From Burkholderia sp. OK233 (GTDB lineage: Bacteria > Pseudomonadota > Gammaproteobacteria > Burkholderiales > Burkholderiaceae): 64,000 nt of DNA. Positions within the stretch are counted from its first letter, which is position 1; every line of letters starts with the position of its first letter. Location of the stretch: contig NZ_OCSR01000002.1 of assembly GCF_900230185.1 (NCBI RefSeq), positions 3,100,001 through 3,164,000 on the forward strand, given 5' to 3'. Both the position numbers and the translations under genes were made by a program. Shown in pieces: positions 59,904 to 64,000 of this stretch. The notes beneath the pieces were generated by a model that was not told the origin of the DNA, made no database searches, and saw only the letters and a list, made by a program, of their open reading frames with translations.

Positions 59904-59905
59904 TT

Positions 59906-61129
59906 CTAGCAACCGTTTGCGCGGATCCGTTCGACTTCGAGGCCGAACACGGGGCGCAGACGGGTGCCGAGTACGTTGCCGACGAAGGCGGCGACCAGCC
60001 ATAGCCAACCGTGCAAGCTGCCTGACACGATGCCGCTGAAATAGGCGCCGATGTTACAACCGTAGGCCAGACGGGCTCCGTAGCCGAGCATCAGGCCGCC
60101 GACCACCGCCGCGACCAGCGAGCGGGCCGGCACCTTCCAGACCGGCGCGTAACGGCCGGCAAGCGCGGCGGCCGTCATGGCGCCGAGGATGATGCTAATG
60201 TCCATCACCGTGGTGACGTCATGTGTAACAGGGGCGGCCAGTGTGCCGGCGTTGGCGTGAGCGGCCCAATACGGCCAATTGGCCACATCGATACCCAGTG
60301 CGGCGAATATCTTGGCGCCCCACAGCGCAAACGCAGACGTCACACCCCATGGGCGACCGGACAGCGCCAGCGTCGCGAAGTTGAGCAGGACCAGAGCGAT
60401 CGCGCCGACGAACAACGGCCACGGGCCGTGCAGCCATGGCGACGCGTGCGGCGCGCGCTGCGGCTCGTCGATCAGCCGGCCATGGCGGCGCCGTTCGACC
60501 CACACGGTAAGCGCTGCGATCGCAGCGAACATGACCAGATTCAGCGCGATCGCCCAGCCCAGGCCGAGCGTGGTTACGATTGAAAGCGGTTTAAGAGACG
60601 GCAGTGCGGTCCAGAACGGCATGTGCGCGGTGGCGACAACCGAACCGATGACGAACGCCGCCAGCGTGACGATCATGCGCGTGCTGCCGCCGCCCACGGT
60701 GTACAGCGTGCCGGACGCGCAGCCGCCGCCGAGCTGCATGCCGATGCCGAACATGAAGGCCCCGACCAGCACGGACGTGCCGGCCGGAGCAACGAGGCCG
60801 ACCACCGGCCGGCCGAACAGCGTGCCCGCGGCGAGCGCCGGAAAGAACAGCAACACGCCGAGCGCCAGCATCAGCATCTGGGCGCGCAGACCCGCGCCGC
60901 GGCCGTCGGCGATAAAGACTCGCCACGCGGAGGTAAAACCGAACGCCGCGTGATAGAGCGACAACCCCAGCAATGTGCCGACGATGTAGAGCGCCGCCTG
61001 ACGAGCGCTAACGGTTTGCGCCAGATAGACGGCGCCGAGCGCGATTAGAACGAGCGCGGCGCCTAGCGGTTTCGGATTGATGTCGAAACGGCGTGGTACG
61101 CGCGGAAGCGAAGTGGCAAGATCGGACAT
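59906..61129 (-). CDS. YeeE/YedE-family sulfur-compound (thiosulfate) transporter
   Basis: A 407-residue inner-membrane protein with about nine or more hydrophobic segments and the two-fold YeeE/YedE (TsuA) repeat. The cysteines thought to relay thiosulfate in TsuA are present in the expected pattern: GGGCASGTLYTVGGGS in the first half and YGARLAYGCNIGAYFSGI in the second. It probably brings in thiosulfate or a related sulfur species. No TusA-like partner gene is adjacent. It lies between the flagellar regulator and a GNAT gene and adds to the sulfur theme of this region. Confidence 0.88.
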   Translation of the reverse strand: MSDLATSLPRVPRRFDINPKPLGAALVLIALGAVYLAQTVSARQAALYIVGTLLGLSLYHAAFGFTSAWRVFIADGRGAGLRAQMLMLALGVLLFFPALAAGTLFGRPVVGLVAPAGTSVLVGAFMFGIGMQLGGGCASGTLYTVGGGSTRMIVTLAAFVIGSVVATAHMPFWTALPSLKPLSIVTTLGLGWAIALNLVMFAAIAALTVWVERRRHGRLIDEPQRAPHASPWLHGPWPLFVGAIALVLLNFATLALSGRPWGVTSAFALWGAKIFAALGIDVANWPYWAAHANAGTLAAPVTHDVTTVMDISIILGAMTAAALAGRYAPVWKVPARSLVAAVVGGLMLGYGARLAYGCNIGAYFSGIVSGSLHGWLWLVAAFVGNVLGTRLRPVFGLEVERIRANGC

Positions 61130-61397
61130 GGTGTTTGACTGGCGAGCGGCAAATCGAAGATAGCCCGAGGGCGGCGGATGAGCCGTTTCGGGGTTGGTGC
61201 AGCGGAAAGGTGACTGAAAAAGATAGCACGGATCGCGCGTTGAAGCAGGGCGCGGTCTTTGGTGTGGCGTTGGCTGCTGGGCGATGGCTTCCCGGTCGAT
61301 TGGCTATGTTTCGTTCTGAGCCTGGGCACTGATTGCCGCCGCTTCTCGCCGCACCTCGGGCCGGACGCCCCTGGGCAGAATTGGCGCCCGATAGCTG

Positions 61398-61928
61398 TTA
61401 CATGAAGCGCGCCATCAGATCAGCATCGTGAAACACCCCGCCGACGTTCAACGCGTCGACCTCGCAACCATATTTGCGAAAGCCAAGCGACTCATAGAGT
61501 TTGCGTGCCGCCTCGTTGTGGCTACCCACCATCAACTGGATTTGCCGTAGACCTTCTATCTGTGCCGCTCGCGCCAGCAACTCATTAAGCAAGGCGCGCC
61601 CGACTCCGCGGCCCGCAGCTTCCGGCGCGACATACATACCGACGACGGAGGCCTTGTGCCGTTCCTTGTCGCTCTGGCTGCGCAGCAATCCGACCACGCC
61701 GATCAATGGGGTATTGGCCGATTCATAAGCACCGAGCAAAAAGTCGCCTTCGGCGGCGCGCGTGCCTTGCAGCATCGCGTCGTGCCGCGCGGGGCCCTTG
61801 GCCACCGCTTCCTCGTAGCTTTGACCGAACGACTCCGGATGCGCCTTCAGTCCGCGCAGGCGAAGCTGAAAGTAGGCGTCGCGGTCGGCCGGACCGAGTT
61901 GGCGGACCAGTAGGGCGTTGTTGATCAA
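61398..61928 (-). CDS. GNAT-family N-acetyltransferase
   Basis: A GNAT acetyltransferase of about 176 residues. The acetyl-CoA loop is clear in VVGMYVAPEAAGRGVGRALLNELLARAAQ, and the final strand-helix reads VGSHNEAARKLYESLGFRKYG. TTG 61928 is my preferred start because GGAGAG lies six bases before it; another TTG at 61973 adds 15 residues with no good site. The substrate could be a small amine or a protein N-terminus. It lies 93 bases after the XRE regulator gene in the same direction. Confidence 0.82.
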   Translation of the reverse strand: MINNALLVRQLGPADRDAYFQLRLRGLKAHPESFGQSYEEAVAKGPARHDAMLQGTRAAEGDFLLGAYESANTPLIGVVGLLRSQSDKERHKASVVGMYVAPEAAGRGVGRALLNELLARAAQIEGLRQIQLMVGSHNEAARKLYESLGFRKYGCEVDALNVGGVFHDADLMARFM

Positions 61929-62021
61929 GCGTGTCTCTCCGTGTGGTTTGAATGGTGCTGCAAGCGGGAACAACCCAGCTTTCGATGTTGCTCTTCGGGC
62001 TTCCGTGGTTCAGCGGTTCTG

Positions 62022-62900
62022 CTATGGCTTCACGGCTTCAGCCCCTTGGCCTTCGGCGCGTTGGCTCGCAGCAAACTCGCGCAATGCCGCCGCGGTTTGC
62101 TGATCGGCGGGAAAGAAGGCTTCAATAGCAAGCTCCGACAGTGTGACATCTACCGGTGTGCCGAATACCGTGGTCGTGCTGAAGAACGACAGCACGCCGA
62201 TCGGTGTGCGCAACCGCAGTGGCACGGCGATCTGATTGCCCGCGGTGTCCTCGTGGTCGGCCGCTTCCGCGCCGGGCGGAGCGGGATATGCGGCGAGTTC
62301 GTCGCGCAGGGCGCTCAACGTGTCGTCACCGCTCACGTCGATTTGTCGCTGGAGTCGGGACAGCGCGTGCGCGCGCCAGGCATGCCAGTTGACGATCGAC
62401 GCCGCGATGCCCTCCGGATGCAAGCTCAGTCTCATCGCATTGACTGGCGGTTTCAGAAGCTCCGGGCTTGCGCCTGCAAGCAGCGGCGCAAGCGCATTGT
62501 TCGCGGCAACGATGGTCCAGTGACGATCGATCGCGAGGGCCGGATACGGCTCGTGACCTTTGAGCACCAACTCAACTGCCTCGCGCGCGGCGGCTAACTG
62601 CGGGTCCGTCAAAGGGCGTTCGCGGAACAGTGGCGCATAACCCGCCGCAATCAGCAGCGCGTTGCGCGCGCGCAGTGGCACGTCGAGCCGCTCGGCGAGG
62701 TGCATGACCATTTCCCGGCTCGGCACCGCACGGCCCGATTCGACGAAGCTCAGATGCCGCGTTGAAATATCGGCTTCAGCGGCGAGCAGCAACTGGCTCA
62801 TTCTTCGCCGCTGCCGCCATTCGCGCAGCAGATCGCCGACCGTGCGGCTTGCCGTCGGCCTGTTCGACGGGATGGTTTGTGCAAGGGAGAGTGTGTTCAT
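62022..62900 (-). CDS. XRE-family regulator with MmyB-like ligand-binding domain
   Basis: A 292-residue regulator. The N-terminal helix-turn-helix is LLREWRQRRRMSQLLLAAEADISTRHLSFVESGRAVPSREMVMHLAERLDVPL, of the kind that tells self-similar DNA by helix 3. The MmyB-like part follows (LVLKGHEPYPALAIDRHWTIVAANNALAPLLAGA). Related proteins often regulate short-chain dehydrogenases or antibiotic genes. ATG 62900 is preferred; a TTG six codons upstream is possible. The adjacent GNAT gene downstream could be a target. Confidence 0.88.
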   Translation of the reverse strand: MNTLSLAQTIPSNRPTASRTVGDLLREWRQRRRMSQLLLAAEADISTRHLSFVESGRAVPSREMVMHLAERLDVPLRARNALLIAAGYAPLFRERPLTDPQLAAAREAVELVLKGHEPYPALAIDRHWTIVAANNALAPLLAGASPELLKPPVNAMRLSLHPEGIAASIVNWHAWRAHALSRLQRQIDVSGDDTLSALRDELAAYPAPPGAEAADHEDTAGNQIAVPLRLRTPIGVLSFFSTTTVFGTPVDVTLSELAIEAFFPADQQTAAALREFAASQRAEGQGAEAVKP

Positions 62901-63066
62901 GTTGCCGATGATAGCCAAAGCGCGTTAGCGATCCATTACCTGACAGGTAATGGAATACCCGGGAATGCGCCGCAATACCCTGGAATATCCGAGAAAGCGT
63001 AGGAGCACCCACGAATACACAACTCTTTCAGGGCGTTACCCCAAGCGACAACACGCCAGGCGCGAA

Positions 63067-63369
63067 TCAGGCGGGCGCCACGCCTTCCGGCACGGCGTTG
63101 AGTTTGACGCCCAGCGCGCGCAGCAGTTTGAACACCGTATCCATGCGCGGTTTGGAGCCGGGCGCGAGTGTTTTATAGAGGCTTTCGCGCCCGAGTCCAG
63201 CGTCGGCCGCAACCTTCGCAATGCCGCGTGCTTTTGCGATGTCGGCGATCGCGGCGAGGAGGAGGTCGGCGTCGCCTTCTTCCAGCGCTGCGTTGAGATA
63301 CTCGGCGATCATTTCTTCGCTATCGAGGTAATGCGATGCGTCGAACCGTGCGGTTTTGACTTTGCTCAT
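63067..63369 (-). CDS. Antitoxin of a HigBA-like addiction module
   Basis: A 100-residue protein of the addiction-module antidote type (dnstrm_HI1420/HigA-like), a XRE helix-turn-helix protein. The DNA-binding part is IAKVAADAGLGRESLYKTLAPGSKPRMDTVFKLLRALGVKLNAV near the C-terminus. It is encoded after the toxin and overlaps it by four bases (ATGA), so the two are made together. Antitoxins of this kind neutralise the toxin and repress their own operon. A palindrome just upstream of the toxin gene is a good operator candidate. Confidence 0.88.
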   Translation of the reverse strand: MSKVKTARFDASHYLDSEEMIAEYLNAALEEGDADLLLAAIADIAKARGIAKVAADAGLGRESLYKTLAPGSKPRMDTVFKLLRALGVKLNAVPEGVAPA

Positions 63370-63671
63370 GACAGTTCCTTTCTGATGTCTGCCCATATTG
63401 ATCTGGCATGCCTGATGTCGGCTGGCTGCGTGGATTTATCGCCACCGCAGAGCAGCAGGAACACCGTGCGCCCTTCGCGCGCGAAGTAGACCCGATAGCC
63501 GGGACCGCAATCGATACGCATCTCGGATACACCGTCTTCCAGCAGCTTTACGTCGCCGAAATGACCTCGCTCAGCACGCCGGACCCGCACCAGGATTTTG
63601 GCTCTTGCCCTCAAGTCTGCGAGGCCGGCAAGCCAGTGGTCGAATTCCTCGGTGCGGTTGACCGTGTACAC
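63366..63671 (-). CDS. Toxin of a HigBA-like addiction module (RelE/ParE superfamily)
   Basis: A 101-residue RelE/HigB-type toxin, probably an mRNA interferase acting at the ribosome. The body reads EEFDHWLAGLADLRARAKILVRVRRAERGHFGDVKLLEDGVSEMRIDCGPGYRVYFAREGRTVFLLLCGGDKSTQPADIRHARSIW, the family pattern with conserved basic residues. I prefer GTG 63671 (start VYTVNRTEEF). The ATG further up at 63737 would place the operator palindrome inside the coding region and add residues not seen in relatives. The stop overlaps the antitoxin start. Confidence 0.85.
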   Translation of the reverse strand: MYTVNRTEEFDHWLAGLADLRARAKILVRVRRAERGHFGDVKLLEDGVSEMRIDCGPGYRVYFAREGRTVFLLLCGGDKSTQPADIRHARSIWADIRKELS

Positions 63672-63698
63672 AGGCGGTGAACCGATTTGTTGATGAGT

Positions 63699-63714
63699 GT
63701 ATCCTGTCGGATAC
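63699..63714. promoter_or_regulatory. Candidate operator of the toxin-antitoxin operon
   Basis: GTATCC-TGTC-GGATAC is a perfect 6-bp inverted repeat located 28 bases upstream of the preferred toxin start. Position and symmetry fit autorepression by the antitoxin. Confidence 0.6.
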
Positions 63715-63738
63715 GGTCTTGCAAGTGTGAAAACCATA

Positions 63739-63906
63739 TTAAAAAAGCGGCTTGTGTCCGCGCCCGTTCAGTTCGTCATATGCCGCGAGTCGACGCTGCG
63801 CGGCCCCCAATTCCGCCATGAGGTTAGCGGCTGACGCAGCCGGTGACGATTCGGCCGGATGGCCAATCCGGTGGACAAAAAAGCGCGGTTCTTCACGCCG
63901 GTGCAT
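63739..63906 (-). CDS. Candidate 55-residue hypothetical protein
   Basis: A minus-strand frame of 55 residues starting MHRREEPRFFVHRIG and ending GRGHKPLF, with a middle LMAELGAAQRRLAAYDELNG that reads like a helix. GGGAGG lies 11 bases before the ATG, rather far. It sits directly upstream of the toxin gene in the same direction. No family is recognised. The opposite strand is also open here to the window edge, but its translation is Arg/Ser-rich and looks like a shadow. Confidence is low because the frame is short. Confidence 0.35.
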   Translation of the reverse strand: MHRREEPRFFVHRIGHPAESSPAASAANLMAELGAAQRRLAAYDELNGRGHKPLF

Positions 63907-64000
63907 CCGGATGCTTACCTCCCACGTAATCGACGCGCTGCGCTCGAGCCATCAATCTTCACTCCGAGCCCGCCGCATACAACGTGTCTGCCGAGCGTAG

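Larger units (their letters stand above)
59385..59905. other. Long upstream region of flhDC
   Basis: A 521-base gap between flhD and the sulfur-compound transporter gene. It holds a good sigma-70 promoter toward flhD (59545-59573), a small palindrome GTTAC-ATTTC-GTAAC (59518-59532) just downstream of the likely start, and the interleaved palindromes near 59868-59903. The remainder (about 59600-59820) is AT-rich, as in regulatory regions. No further gene was found. Confidence 0.6.

Noticed and set aside
63752..64000. Plus-strand frame running to the window edge
   Set aside because: Arg/Ser-rich, no ribosome-binding site, and opposite a more protein-like minus-strand frame.
1..64000. Search for tRNA, rRNA, CRISPR arrays, prophage genes, known riboswitches and replication origins
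   Set aside because: No cloverleaf, array of spaced repeats, phage structural gene or origin-type iteron cluster was recognised by eye; a covariance-model scan would be needed for weak RNA elements.

Overview
The window (64 kb, GC-rich, densely coded on both strands) looks like a chromosome segment of a Paraburkholderia/Burkholderia-type betaproteobacterium. The main reasons are a ceoR/llpE/ceoAB/opcM-type efflux locus, flhDC, an OmpC-type betaproteobacterial porin, a very large NAD-glutamate dehydrogenase and a DUF4148 protein. No rRNA, tRNA, CRISPR array or prophage was seen.

Layout. 1-8.8 kb: a carbohydrate module (end of a sugar-binding protein, SDR polyol dehydrogenase, split DhaK/DhaL-type kinase, transketolase, class II aldolase, glucose-6-phosphate dehydrogenase, fructose bisphosphatase), which could carry a small ketose through fructose phosphates into NADPH-forming oxidation. 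8.9-11 kb: an ene-reductase and a Rossmann protein. 11-18.2 kb: a benzoylformate-degradation locus (divergent LysR, MdlC, aldehyde dehydrogenase, aromatic-acid MFS transporter, porin). 18.2-23.4 kb: GABA catabolism (GabD, GabT, divergent MocR-type regulator), with a 0.68-kb palindromic repeat between gabT and gabD. 23.5-28.8 kb: an EamA exporter with a LysR regulator, a probably damaged lipoprotein gene and a PhnCDE phosphonate importer. 29-36.9 kb: M14 peptidase plus hydrolase, giant glutamate dehydrogenase, CDF transporter.

37-42.3 kb is the mobile-element zone. One IS5-family element (846 bp, two frames with a frameshift site) splits an aldo/keto reductase gene. A second (1180 bp) sits inside another copy of the palindromic repeat. 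Both are flanked by CTAG duplications, and both target sites can be rebuilt exactly. A purine nucleoside permease lies between them.

42.3-51.1 kb: a DUF4148 protein, then an RND efflux locus (LysR, LlpE-like protein, adaptor, pump, outer-membrane channel) closed by a strong terminator. 51.1-56.9 kb: an apparent organosulfur-scavenging operon (MetQ-like binding protein, flavin monooxygenase, MetN-like ATPase, MetI-like permease, DszC/SfnB-like flavoprotein). It is preceded by a previously unassigned ten-residue reading frame, MTCPTCRCPR, with its own ribosome-binding site and promoter. This looks like a cysteine-sensing leader peptide and is the most interesting item here. 57-64 kb: MntH, flhDC, a YeeE/YedE sulfur-compound transporter, a GNAT enzyme, an XRE regulator and a HigBA-like toxin-antitoxin pair.
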